The notes beneath the pieces are model-generated. The model saw nothing but the letters and a program-made list of their open reading frames with translations, ran no database searches and was not told the DNA's origin. Both the position numbers and the translations under genes were made by a program. DNA of 64,000 nt from an uncultured Oscillospiraceae bacterium (GTDB lineage Bacteria; Bacillota; Clostridia; Oscillospirales; Ruminococcaceae): assembly GCA_934486875.1 (NCBI GenBank), contig CAKSPU010000007.1, positions 1-64,000 of the forward strand, given 5' to 3'. This document shows positions 24,218 to 33,400 of the stretch, in pieces (the stretch's first letter is position 1; each line of letters starts with the position of its first letter).

Positions 24218-24730
24218 TCATTTCGTTTCGCTTGGAAACATTGCTCTCATTCGGTCATAGGAAAAATCAAGGAACTCTCCACTGTCGGTCATTTCTTTTA
24301 TTTCGGCAGGTGTGAGTATTTTGAAATCCGTAGTCTCGCCCTGCTGTAAGCGTATGTCCTTTTCGGAAAAATCCCCCTTAAAGAGGAAGAAAACGTGTAT
24401 GGCGTTGCCGCCGTGGCTCCCACGTCTTACTATCTCCCCACGGTATTCAAGCTCGGAGGGGTCGGCGGAAAGTCCTGTTTCCTCGAAAAGCTCCCTTGCG
24501 GCGGCGGTGCGTGGATCCTCTCCCGATATCACGCTGCCCCCTGTTATCTCCCACATTCCCCCGAATGTTTTTTCGGGGCTGCGGCGGGTTATGAGTATTT
24601 TCCCCTCGGAATTGACTGAGAGGATATCCACCACAATATGGAATTTGTCTTTTTCGATGGGCTTTCCTCTTTCGTGAGTTTCACCGAGAGACTCTCTGTT
24701 TTCATTGTAAAGATCCCACATTTCGGGCAT
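24218..24730 (-). CDS. Nudix hydrolase
   Basis: A 170-residue pyrophosphohydrolase with a complete Nudix box, GxxxxxGEDPRTAAARELFEETGL, near residues 65-88. HIVVDILSVNSEGKILITRR upstream resembles the IDI-like Nudix subgroup. The substrate is unknown. ATG 24730 overlaps the TGA of the preceding GNAT gene by one base, and AAAGGAG lies 10 bases upstream, so the two are translationally coupled. Confidence 0.88.
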   Translation of the reverse strand: MPEMWDLYNENRESLGETHERGKPIEKDKFHIVVDILSVNSEGKILITRRSPEKTFGGMWEITGGSVISGEDPRTAAARELFEETGLSADPSELEYRGEIVRRGSHGGNAIHVFFLFKGDFSEKDIRLQQGETTDFKILTPAEIKEMTDSGEFLDFSYDRMRAMFPSETK

Positions 24731-25464
24731 CACTTATCTGCTCCTTTCGTTGAAAGCTCTGTCCACGCAGGGAAAAAGCCTGCGTTAAAGGCGGTTTTCT
24801 GAGAGGCGATATGGGATATGGCTGTGCCGTAAAACGGCAGCTTGCCAAGCTCCAGGACTTTGTTTTTTAACAGGGTCACAAGTGCTGTGCCGATGCCGTT
24901 TTCTCTGTATTCGGGGAGCACGTTTATGCCTATCTGATACATAAGTGGGCTGTCGGCGCTTGCTCCCGCCATTCCCATAATTATGCCGCTTTTTACGGCG
25001 GCTATGCCTATGACATCGGGTGCGTCGGGGCTGAATGCAAAGGCTTCTTTGAAGCGGTCATCACCACGGAACCGGTCTATTTCACGCTGTCCGTAATAAA
25101 CCGTTTCAAAACCGCAGGAGGTATGCGTTATTTTCTCGGAAATATAGAACGGGTGGAGCTCTGCTGTTTTAAAGCCGAATTTTCTTATGATGCCGTCAAG
25201 CTCTATCACTTTCTGCGGCTCCATAAACCAAGCGCCGTCTGCGCTTTCGTATTTTTCACTGCAAAGGGCGATGATATCCTCTCTGCCTGTGAAAAGGAGC
25301 TTGCCGTTTATGGCTGTTATTTTGAGAAAGCACTCCCCCGAGCCGTTGAATTTTCTGCGGTCATTATGAGGTAAATAGACGGTGAAAATATTTTTGCTGT
25401 CTGCCACATCTTCGGGTGTACAGCAATAATCAAAAGCAAGCTGGGTTTTTAGGATATCATTCAT
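24730..25464 (-). CDS. GNAT-family N-acetyltransferase
   Basis: A 244-residue protein. The C-terminal half holds the acetyl-CoA-binding motif VLPEYRENGIGTALVTLLKN and the following FYGTAISHIASQKTAFNAGF. The N-terminal 110 residues are less conserved and may bind the substrate. I prefer ATG 25464 to ATG 25470 because GGGGGG then lies at a proper 6-base distance. First gene of the GNAT-Nudix operon; acceptor unknown. Confidence 0.82.
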   Translation of the reverse strand: MNDILKTQLAFDYCCTPEDVADSKNIFTVYLPHNDRRKFNGSGECFLKITAINGKLLFTGREDIIALCSEKYESADGAWFMEPQKVIELDGIIRKFGFKTAELHPFYISEKITHTSCGFETVYYGQREIDRFRGDDRFKEAFAFSPDAPDVIGIAAVKSGIIMGMAGASADSPLMYQIGINVLPEYRENGIGTALVTLLKNKVLELGKLPFYGTAISHIASQKTAFNAGFFPAWTELSTKGADK

Positions 25465-25493
25465 AAACATCCCCCCTTTTGTCTGTTTTTAAA

Positions 25494-25522
25494 AATATAG
25501 CACATTTGGGGGCGGTTGTCAA
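25494..25522 (-). promoter_or_regulatory. Promoter of the GNAT-Nudix operon
   Basis: On the minus strand: TTGACA (25522-25517), 17 bases, TATATT (25499-25494). The MITE begins 13 bases upstream. Confidence 0.78.
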
Positions 25523-25534
25523 GAATGGTATTGA

Positions 25535-25858
25535 GGGAACCTCTATAAACCTCCTTCCCCGCAAATTTTCTATGACTTGTATCATCTGCTGTGTTATACT
25601 AATTCTCGATCGTTCTATAGACAAAATCGACAGATAGAATAAGTTCAGTCAAGGAAAGCGACCGCAGACAGGCTGTCGCCTGACAAGGGAGCTTGACGCA
25701 GAATGAACTTATTATAGCCGAGAGTTTGTCTATAGGTTGATCGAGAATTAGTATTAGAAAACCTTGTAAGACATCAAGTATTACTGCGGTTTTCTGCCTT
25801 GCATATGATACAAGTCATTGACGGAAATTTGCCGGGGTCCCGGTTTATAGAGAACCCC
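25535..25858. mobile_element. MITE-like palindromic element, 324 bp, flanked by TTGA repeats
   Basis: Outer arms 25535-25585 and 25806-25858 form a long imperfect inverted repeat; both read GGGNNNCTCTATAAACC inward and end in TGACTTGTATCAT. Inner arms ATACTAATTCTCGATC (25596-25611) and GATCGAGAATTAGTAT (25739-25754) enclose a hairpin with AATAAGTTCA/TGAACTTATT, TCAAG/CTTGA and GCGAC/GTCGC stems. A side hairpin AGAAAACC/GGTTTTCT spans 25756-25795. TTGA stands on both sides (25531-25534 and 25859-25862), like a 4-bp target duplication. No gene is inside. Confidence 0.75.
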
Positions 25859-25887
25859 TTGAAATAAAACGGCTTTTATGGTAAAAT
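25859..25887 (+). promoter_or_regulatory. Promoter of the rapZ operon
   Basis: TTGAAA (25859-25864), 17 bases, TAAAAT (25882-25887). The -35 box is made of the right-hand TTGA next to the MITE. Confidence 0.75.
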
Positions 25888-25941
25888 ATATATACGATAA
25901 TTATGCAGCTGATTTTGCAGTATGCGGAGAGGAGAATGGGT

Positions 25942-26808
25942 ATGAAATTTCTTATCGTTACGGGGCTTTCGGGTTCGGGAAAATCGGGGGCTGTGAACGC
26001 TCTCGAGGACATCGGTTATTACTGCATTGACAATATTCCCCCCCAGCTTATTCCCAAGTTTGCGGACATATGTATGCAGTCAAACGGGCAGATGGACAAG
26101 GTGGCTATCGTTACGGATATACGAGGCGGCGATATGTTCTATCAGCTGGACGGCGGGCTTGAATATCTGCGGCACTCGGGTCCTGATGTGAAGATACTTT
26201 TCCTTGATGCTTCGGACGATGTGCTGATAAAAAGGTACAAGGAGACAAGGCGCAGACACCCTCTGGACGAGCAGTGCCACGGAAGTCTGCTCAGCGCCAT
26301 TACCAAGGAGCGGTCTGTGCTTTCGGGAATAAGAGAGGCGGCGGATTATTACATCGACACCTCGGATATGTCTATGGCACAGCTTCGTGACACGGTGACT
26401 GACCTGTTTATGGACAATCCCGATGACAGAATGGCGGTAAAGGTGATGTCCTTCGGGTTCAAGTACGGTATGTGCAGGGAGGCGGACATTGTGCTCGATG
26501 TGAGATGTCTGCCGAACCCTTACTACATTCCTGAACTCAGAAAGCACACGGGGCTTGAAAGCTGCGTAAGGGACTATGTTATGAGCTTTGAGCAGTCAAA
26601 GGAGCTTGAAAAAAAGCTTCGTGACCTTATTGATTTTCTTCTGCCTTTGTACAGGCACGAGGGCAAGACATCGCTTGTCATTGCATTCGGCTGCACGGGC
26701 GGCAAGCACAGGAGCGTGACCTTTGCGGAAAATATGCACACTTATCTTGAAGAAAATGGTGTGAGAACGAGGGTCACTCACAGGGACATCGAGGTCGGAA
26801 AGTTATAA
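25942..26808 (+). CDS. rapZ: RNase adapter protein RapZ / YvcJ family nucleotide-binding protein
   Basis: A 288-residue P-loop protein. Walker A GLSGSGKS lies at residues 8-15, and DIGYYCIDNIPPQLIPKF, FLDASDDVLIKRYKETRRRHPL and IAFGCTGGKHRSVTFAE are the RapZ signatures. In E. coli RapZ senses glucosamine-6-phosphate and guides decay of the GlmZ RNA. In Firmicutes (YvcJ) the role is less clear. ATG 25942 has GGAG 7 bases upstream. It heads a rightward cluster ending in dnaE. The usual neighbour YvcK is absent, while WhiA follows 2.8 kb later. Confidence 0.93.
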   Translation: MKFLIVTGLSGSGKSGAVNALEDIGYYCIDNIPPQLIPKFADICMQSNGQMDKVAIVTDIRGGDMFYQLDGGLEYLRHSGPDVKILFLDASDDVLIKRYKETRRRHPLDEQCHGSLLSAITKERSVLSGIREAADYYIDTSDMSMAQLRDTVTDLFMDNPDDRMAVKVMSFGFKYGMCREADIVLDVRCLPNPYYIPELRKHTGLESCVRDYVMSFEQSKELEKKLRDLIDFLLPLYRHEGKTSLVIAFGCTGGKHRSVTFAENMHTYLEENGVRTRVTHRDIEVGKL

Positions 26809-26890
26809 TAATTTGCCATATTATGACGGGAGACACGTCTCCTGCAAATTATTTTTCATTAATGACAAAAGCATAGCTTGGGAGGACAAA

Positions 26891-27829
26891 ATGATTTTTG
26901 AGACAGAACGGCTTTATTTTCGGAAATTGGAGCAGAGCGATTTTGAAGCTTTATGCTGGATATTGCAGGACGATGAAACGATGTACGCTTACGAGGGTGC
27001 TTTTTCCGATGAAGAGGCGCAGGAATGGCTTGACAGACAGCTTGCACGGTATGAGAAATACGGCTTCGGTTTATGGGCTGTTATTTTAAAGGAAAACGGC
27101 AAGCTTATCGGTCAGTGCGGACTTACTATGCAGCAATGGAAGGATATGGAAGTTCTGGAGATAGGTTATCTGTTCAATAAGGCTTACTGGCACAATGGTT
27201 ATGCCATAGAGGCTGCTGCTGCCTGCAAAAAATATGCTTTTGAGGTGCTTGGGGCTGATGAGGTATGCTCAATTATCAGGGACACAAACACGGCATCTCA
27301 GAATGTGGCTCTGAGGAATGGTATGGCAGTTTATGACAGCTTTGTAAAGCATTATCGTGGGGTGGATATGCCCCACCACAGGTACATTGCACGGCGTTGC
27401 GGAGGTAACGGAATGAACGGAATTACGGTAAAATACAATGAGCTTACGGCGGAGGAATTTACAGAGCTTTGGGAATCGGTATGGGGCGATGCTCCGGATA
27501 TTGCTCAGGTACGTCTTGCTATGGAGCACACGCTGTTTCGGGTGTCCGTCCGGGACGGGGACAGGATAATCGGTATGGCAAGAATGCTTGGGGATATGGG
27601 GCTTGATTATTACATCAAGGACGTTGTGGTAAGACCCGAATATCAGCACAAAGGCATTGGAAAGATGATGATAAACGAGCTTATGAAATTTGTGAATGAC
27701 AACGGCATCGGCGGCACGGATATTTTCGTGGAGCTTTGCGCTGTGCCTGACAAGATGCCTTTTTATGAAAAGCTGGGATTTTCAGCCAATGAAGCACAGA
27801 GACTGAAAATGATGCACAGAGTGAAGTAA
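26891..27829 (+). CDS. Tandem GNAT acetyltransferase (fusion of two GNAT domains)
   Basis: 312 residues in two parts. Residues 1-172 are a RimJ-type GNAT (MIFETERLYFRKLEQSDF, GYLFNKAYWHNGYAIEAA). Residues 175-312 are a second, unrelated GNAT (VVRPEYQHKGIGKMMINEL). The junction RRCGGNGMNGIT is encoded by GGAGGTAACGGAATG at 27401-27415, that is, a ribosome site and ATG that would suit a separate second gene. The join thus looks like a lost stop codon, and the second domain may still be made alone from 27413. ATG 26891 follows GGGAGGAC. Confidence 0.85.
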   Translation: MIFETERLYFRKLEQSDFEALCWILQDDETMYAYEGAFSDEEAQEWLDRQLARYEKYGFGLWAVILKENGKLIGQCGLTMQQWKDMEVLEIGYLFNKAYWHNGYAIEAAAACKKYAFEVLGADEVCSIIRDTNTASQNVALRNGMAVYDSFVKHYRGVDMPHHRYIARRCGGNGMNGITVKYNELTAEEFTELWESVWGDAPDIAQVRLAMEHTLFRVSVRDGDRIIGMARMLGDMGLDYYIKDVVVRPEYQHKGIGKMMINELMKFVNDNGIGGTDIFVELCAVPDKMPFYEKLGFSANEAQRLKMMHRVK

Positions 27830-27843
27830 CGGAGGAAAATGCG

Positions 27844-28206
27844 ATGATCGAAAGATATGATGTTAATGAGGAATGTGCGCACACGGGAATTATCAAGGCA
27901 GGCGACTTTTGTTTTCTGAATTACTGTGTGGGCAATGTTGGCGGCAGCGTTGAGGAGCAGATAAACGGGGCGTTTGACGAAATGGAAAAGCGCCTTGCTA
28001 TGGTGGGGCTGACTCTTGAAAATGTGGTGCAGATGGACTGCCTTTTCAGAGATGTCTGGAACATTCCAATTATGGAAAAGGTCATTAAGGAGAGGTTCAA
28101 GGGAAAATATCCTGTGAGAAAGTCTATTCAGACGGAGTTTGCACACGTTGGCGGCGAGAACGGTTTGCAGTTTCAGGCGGACGCTGTGGCGTACTGCGGG
28201 AAATAA
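27844..28206 (+). CDS. RidA family protein (reactive imine deaminase-like)
   Basis: A 120-residue YjgF/YER057c/UK114 trimer subunit. GAFDEMEKRLAMVGLTLENV and VWNIPIMEKVIKERF match the family. The C-terminal region reads RKSIQTEFAHVGG, where archetypal RidA has the substrate-binding Arg in R(S/T)xV; here the arginine-containing context is altered (PVRKSIQTEF). It may therefore be a Rid2-7 subfamily member rather than a true enamine deaminase. GGAGG lies upstream. It is 14 bases after the double GNAT. Confidence 0.82.
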   Translation: MIERYDVNEECAHTGIIKAGDFCFLNYCVGNVGGSVEEQINGAFDEMEKRLAMVGLTLENVVQMDCLFRDVWNIPIMEKVIKERFKGKYPVRKSIQTEFAHVGGENGLQFQADAVAYCGK

Positions 28207-28223
28207 TTTTACGGAGAGAAGCT

Positions 28224-28703
28224 ATGGAATTTAGAAAAATGCGAAGATATAAACAGGAGATTACTGCTGATGAATGCGCTCTGATACTGAAAAATGAACC
28301 GAGAGGTGTGCTGTCGGTCATTGGTGATGAGGGGTATCCTTATGGTGTGCCTATGGACCACTTGTATGATGAGGAGAGCGGGCATATTTATTTTCACGGG
28401 GCTAAGGCAGGTCACAAAATTGATGCGATAAGGCGCTGTGACAAGGCTTCATACTGCGTTTACGACAAGGGGTACAGGAATGAGGGCGAATGGGCGCTGA
28501 ACATCAGAAGCGTTGTGGTTTTCGGCAGGATAAGACCTGTTGAGGACGAGGAATTAAAGATCAGAATATGCACTGAGCTTTGCCGCAAGTTTACCGATGA
28601 TGAGGAATACATCAGGCACGTTCTTCTTCATTCGGGCGGTGCGGTCATGTGCCTTGAGCTTGTTCCAGAACATATTTCGGGAAAGCTTGTTAAAGAATCT
28701 TAA
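28224..28703 (+). CDS. Pyridoxamine 5'-phosphate oxidase-like flavoprotein (NimA-like)
   Basis: A 159-residue split-barrel protein: FRKMRRYKQEITADEC, GVLSVIGDEGYPYGVPMDH, IYFHGAKAGHKIDAIRR. These are hallmarks of the NimA/PNPOx-like group that bind FMN or haem. Same length as the paralogue at 21017 but divergent. It belongs to the GNAT-RidA-PNPOx trio inserted between rapZ and whiA. Function unknown; nitroimidazole reduction is one possibility. Confidence 0.8.
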   Translation: MEFRKMRRYKQEITADECALILKNEPRGVLSVIGDEGYPYGVPMDHLYDEESGHIYFHGAKAGHKIDAIRRCDKASYCVYDKGYRNEGEWALNIRSVVVFGRIRPVEDEELKIRICTELCRKFTDDEEYIRHVLLHSGGAVMCLELVPEHISGKLVKES

Positions 28704-28739
28704 AAGCAACGTGTAATTACGTGATGAAAGAGGGATAAA

Positions 28740-29678
28740 ATGTCATTTTCACAGAACGTTAAAGAGGAGCTTTGCTCGGTGATAACAGACAGGGACAAGG
28801 AATATGCCTGCCTGTACGGAATGCTGCTTTTCTGCCGCCATTTCGGGGCGGACGAAATTCTTTTCCAGACGGAAAACAAGCTTGCGGCTGATATGTTCAA
28901 AAAGCTTTCCGACAAGGTTATCGGGCGAAAGGATATGATCTCCGTTACCGAAACGCCTAAGAAAAACGGGGCGGTGCTTTACAGCCTTTTCGTTTCCGAG
29001 GAGAGCGACCGTGAGGAAATTATTTTCAGATACCGAATTTCCAGCCGAAGCCTTATCCACCGCATTCAGACCGATGTTATCCACAACAACAACGTTTTTG
29101 CTTTTCTTGCGGGGGCTTTTCTTTCCTGCGGAAGTATGACCGAGCCTATAAAGGAATATCATCTTGAATTTGCGGTGCCCTTTGAGGAGCTTTGCACTGA
29201 TCTCCGTGATCTTATCGAGGGACTTGGGATATCGGCAAAATATGTGGAGCGCAAGGGCGTTTATGTGCTGTATTTCAAGGGCAGCGAGGATATTGAGGAT
29301 ATACTCACGCTGATGGGGGCAACTCATTCGTCAATTGAGCTGATGAATGTTAAGATACTGAAAGATGTGCGGAACAAGGCGAACCGCATTGCAAACTGTG
29401 ATGCGGCGAATATTGAGCGCACTCTTAAAGCTTCCGAAAAGCAGCTAGCCGACATTGAGTACATTATGAACACGGACGGACTGGAGAGCCTTTCTCCCGA
29501 GCTTCGGAATATGGCGGAGCTGAGACTTGAAAACCCCGATGTTTCGCTGAAAGAGCTGGGCGAGATGCTTGACAAGCCTGTGGGACGGTCGGGGGCTAAT
29601 CACAGGCTGAAAAAACTTATGGAAATTGCCGAGTCTATCAGGGACAGGCGGGAGAGAAGTCAGAGGGAAATGCTGTGA
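28740..29678 (+). CDS. whiA: DNA-binding protein WhiA
   Basis: 312 residues. The N-terminal domain (SFSQNVKEELCSV, FAFLAGAFLSCGSM) is a degenerate LAGLIDADG homing-endonuclease fold without catalytic acids. The C-terminal domain is a sigma-4-like helix-turn-helix (LSPELRNMAELRLENPDVSL, KELGEMLDKPVGRSGANHRL). WhiA regulates sporulation septation in actinomycetes and influences cell division and chromosome segregation in Firmicutes. It is normally in a rapZ-yvcK-whiA cluster; here yvcK is replaced by four unrelated genes. Confidence 0.95.
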   Translation: MSFSQNVKEELCSVITDRDKEYACLYGMLLFCRHFGADEILFQTENKLAADMFKKLSDKVIGRKDMISVTETPKKNGAVLYSLFVSEESDREEIIFRYRISSRSLIHRIQTDVIHNNNVFAFLAGAFLSCGSMTEPIKEYHLEFAVPFEELCTDLRDLIEGLGISAKYVERKGVYVLYFKGSEDIEDILTLMGATHSSIELMNVKILKDVRNKANRIANCDAANIERTLKASEKQLADIEYIMNTDGLESLSPELRNMAELRLENPDVSLKELGEMLDKPVGRSGANHRLKKLMEIAESIRDRRERSQREML

Positions 29679-29694
29679 CGTTTGAGGGGGGCTT

Positions 29695-30402
29695 ATGATA
29701 AAAAGAGTTTATGGGGCAATAATTTTCATTGCGGTCTTTATTTTTACGGCTGTTTTTTCTGTTCACGTTTATGCAAATTCGGCTGCTCCGCCCTCTCTCA
29801 CAATCGTTGTTCTGAATGCTCCCGATGATATTGAAATATATTCCGCTGACGGCAATGTAAAAGCTCATCGGGAGTTTTCACTTTCAGACCCGCTTTTCAG
29901 ATTTTATGAGGGTGAGACATTTCCGAATGCCATAGCGATCAGAGCCGAGGGGCGAGAAACGCTTCTTGAGCTGCCTGCGGAAAAGATTTCGGGGTATGAT
30001 AAATATGCAGTCCTTGACTATAAGACTATGGAGCTTTCCGTGGGTCAGCCTGTGTGGAGAGCGCCGCTGCTCATCTTTTTAAGGGGCAGCTTCACGCTTA
30101 TTATCGAGGGTATTGTTTTTATCCTTTTCGGTTTCAGGACAAAAAGGGACGCTGCGGTCTTTCTGACGGTAAATATTTTAACTCAGGCTGCGCTCAATGT
30201 CATTATTCTGACCGAGACAAATACCGCTTTTTTGATGGTTGAGCTGTTCTTTCTTGAGATAATCATATTTATTATCGAAGCTGTGGCTTACTGTTTGTTT
30301 TTTACCGAGCGTTCCAAGGGCGAACGTATTGTTTTTTCGTTTATTGCTAATCTTGCAAGCCTTTTTATCGGCGGAGCTGCTATATATCTGCTTCCGTTCT
30401 GA
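29695..30402 (+). CDS. Hypothetical membrane protein with extracytoplasmic domain
   Basis: A 235-residue protein that I do not recognise. It has an N-terminal signal-like helix (residues 5-27), an outside domain of about 90 residues (PPSLTIVVLNAPDDIEIYSA, YDKYAVLDYKTMELSV) and about four membrane helices from residue 122 to the end. It lies 17 bases after whiA and 28 bases before dnaE, in the same transcript. Similar proteins with a short outside beta domain and a 4-helix C-terminus occur in clostridia without known function. Confidence 0.7.
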   Translation: MIKRVYGAIIFIAVFIFTAVFSVHVYANSAAPPSLTIVVLNAPDDIEIYSADGNVKAHREFSLSDPLFRFYEGETFPNAIAIRAEGRETLLELPAEKISGYDKYAVLDYKTMELSVGQPVWRAPLLIFLRGSFTLIIEGIVFILFGFRTKRDAAVFLTVNILTQAALNVIILTETNTAFLMVELFFLEIIIFIIEAVAYCLFFTERSKGERIVFSFIANLASLFIGGAAIYLLPF

Positions 30403-30429
30403 CAGACTGCTTTCCGGGGAGGTACCGAA

Positions 30430-33400
30430 ATGTTTATAAATCTTCACGTTCACAGCGAGTACAGTCTCCTTGACGGTGCCTGTCGGATAAAGGATATGGT
30501 GAGCCGTGCAAAGGAAATGGGACAGACTGCTCTTGCGGTCACCGACCACGGAAATATGTATGCGGCTGTGGATTTTTACAACGAGTGCATTGCTCAGGGT
30601 ATCAAGCCTATTATCGGCTGCGAGGTGTATGTTGCGCCGAGAAGCAGGTTCGACAAAAGCTCGGGGGCGATGTACAGACCTTATCACCTTATTCTTTTGT
30701 GCAAAAATGAAACGGGATACAAAAATCTTATTAAAATGGTGTCTCTCGGATTTACCGAGGGCTTTTACAGCAAGCCGAGGGTTGATCTTGAGCTTTTAAG
30801 GGAACATTCCGAGGGGCTTATCTGTCTTTCGGGCTGCGTGGCGGGTGAAATTCCACGGAAGATCGCTTCAGGTGACTATGATGCCGCAAGGGAAACGGCT
30901 CTGCTTTACAACAGCATTTTCGGGCAGGGTAATTTTTACATTGAGGTGCAAAATCACGGCATTTCCGAGGAAGCAAAGGTACTGCCTGCACTTCTGAGAC
31001 TGTCGGCTGAGGTGGGCATTCCTCTTGCTGCCACAAATGACGCTCATTACGTCAGAAAAGAGGACGCTAAAATTCAGCGGATACTCCTTGCTATACAGAC
31101 AAACACTTTGCTCAGCGAGAATATCCCCATTGCGTTCCCGAACGATGAATTTTATCTCAAAAGCGAGGACGAGATGCGGGCGCTTTTCAGGGGCACTCCT
31201 CAGGCTGTTGACAACACTGCAAAAATTGCGGAAATGTGCGATTTCAAAATGGAGTTCGGAGTATTAAAGCTCCCCCGCTTTGACCTTTCGGAGGAACAGA
31301 AAAAGCGGTTCGGCAATGATAATATTACATTTTTTACCAATATGTGCCGATACGGACTGAAAAAGCGTTACGGGGAATGTCCCGATGAAGAGGTTGTCAA
31401 ACGGCTTGAATACGAGCTTGATGTGGTCATCAGAATGGGATATGTGGACTATTATCTCATTGTGTGGGATTTTATCGCTTATGCAAAGAGCAGGGACATT
31501 CCTGTGGGCCCCGGACGTGGCTCGGGTGCGGGGTCGCTGGCGGCTTACTGCATCGGCATTACGGACATTGACCCCATCCGATACAAGCTCCTTTTTGAGA
31601 GATTTCTCAATCCCGAGAGAGTTTCTATGCCCGATTTCGATATTGACTTCTGCTATGAGCGGAGGCAAGAGGTCATTGACTATGTTATAAGGCGGTACGG
31701 ACAGGACAGGGTGGCGCAGATCGTCACTTTCGGAACTATGGCGGCAAAGGCGGCGGTCCGTGATGTGGCAAGAGTGCTGGATATGCCTTACAGCGTGGGG
31801 GACACGGTTTCTAAGCTTATTCCCCAGGCACTGCATATTACACTTGACAAGGCGCTTGAAGCTTCTCCCGAGCTGAAAAAGCTGTATGACACTGACCTTA
31901 AGGCTCACGAGATAATCGACACGGCGAGGGCTATTGAGGGTATGCCGAGAAACACGTCCACCCACGCTGCGGGAGTGGTCATCTGCGATGCTCCTGTAAG
32001 TGATTATGTGCCGCTGATGTGCAGAGATGATGTTACGGCAACACAATACACTATGACGGCTCTTGAACAGGTGGGGCTTCTGAAAATGGATTTTCTGGGG
32101 CTTAGAAACCTGACAATAATCCACGACTGCGAGACAGAAATTCGGAAAAATCGCCCCCGGTTTTCTGTGAAAGATATTGACTATTCGGATACAAAAACCT
32201 TTGAGATGCTGTCAAAGGGCGACACAATGGGAGTTTTCCAGTTTGAAAGCGAGGGTATGACCCAGCTTCTCATCAAGCTTCGCCCAAGATCGGTGGAGGA
32301 TCTTACGGCGGCACTTTCACTTTACCGCCCGGGTCCTATGGACAGTATACCGAAATATCTGAACAACAGGGCGCACCCCGAAAGCATTTCCTACGCTCAC
32401 CCCATTCTGAAAGATATTCTTGACGTTACCAACGGCTGCATCGTTTATCAGGAGCAGGTTATGGAGATATGCCGCAAAATGGCGGGATATTCCTATGGCA
32501 GAGCCGATCTTGTGCGCAGGGCTATGGCGAAAAAAAAGCACGATGTTATGGAAAAGGAACGTGAGGTCTTTGTGGCGGGAGCTGTGAAAAACGGCGTTTC
32601 CGCTGATGTTGCCAACGGTGTTTTTGACGAAATGGCAGGCTTTGCGTCATATGCATTCAACAAGTCCCACGCTGCGGCTTACTCGGTGGTGGCTTTCCGC
32701 ACGGCATATCTGCGGTGCCATTATCCTGTGGAATATATGGCGGCGCTGATGACGGCATTCACGGAATACACGGGCAAGCTTATGGAATATATTGCATATT
32801 GCAGGAAATGCGGCATTCCCATTCTCCGACCCGACATCAACGAAAGTGGGCTTGGATTTACTCCCCTGCCCGACGGAAAGGGCATAAGATTCTCACTGCT
32901 TGCGGCTAAAAACCTTGGCAGAGGGGTTATTACCTCGCTTATCAATGAGCGGGAAAAGAACGGCAGGTTTAAAAATCTTACCGACATTATAAGACGTATG
33001 AACGGTCGGGAATTTTCAAAACGGTGCGTGGAAAGCCTTATCAAATGCGGGGCGCTGGACAGCTTCCCTCTTAACCGCAGGCAGATGATGGAAAATTATG
33101 ACGTTATTGCAGGAGAGGCGGCTGATATTTCACGGAACACCATTGAGGGTCAGCTTGATTTCTTCGGAATATCCGACGGAACAGCTGACAGCTCCGATGC
33201 TGAGGACAGAGTGCCATATTCCGAGGAATATCCTTACGATGAGCTGCTTGAAATGGAAAAGGACATTCTTGGGATCTACATTTCGGGTCACCCGCTTAAG
33301 GATATGGCTATTGCCGCAAGTGCAATGAGACTGCCCGATATTTCGGCTGTTCACAAGATGAAAGAGGGGCAGAAGGTTGCATTCGTCTGTCAGGTAAGCT

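Noticed and set aside
25535..25858. Known structured RNA (raiA, HEARO or group II intron)
   Set aside because: I could not find conserved sequence of any of these; flanking TTGA repeats and symmetric ends fit a transposable element better.
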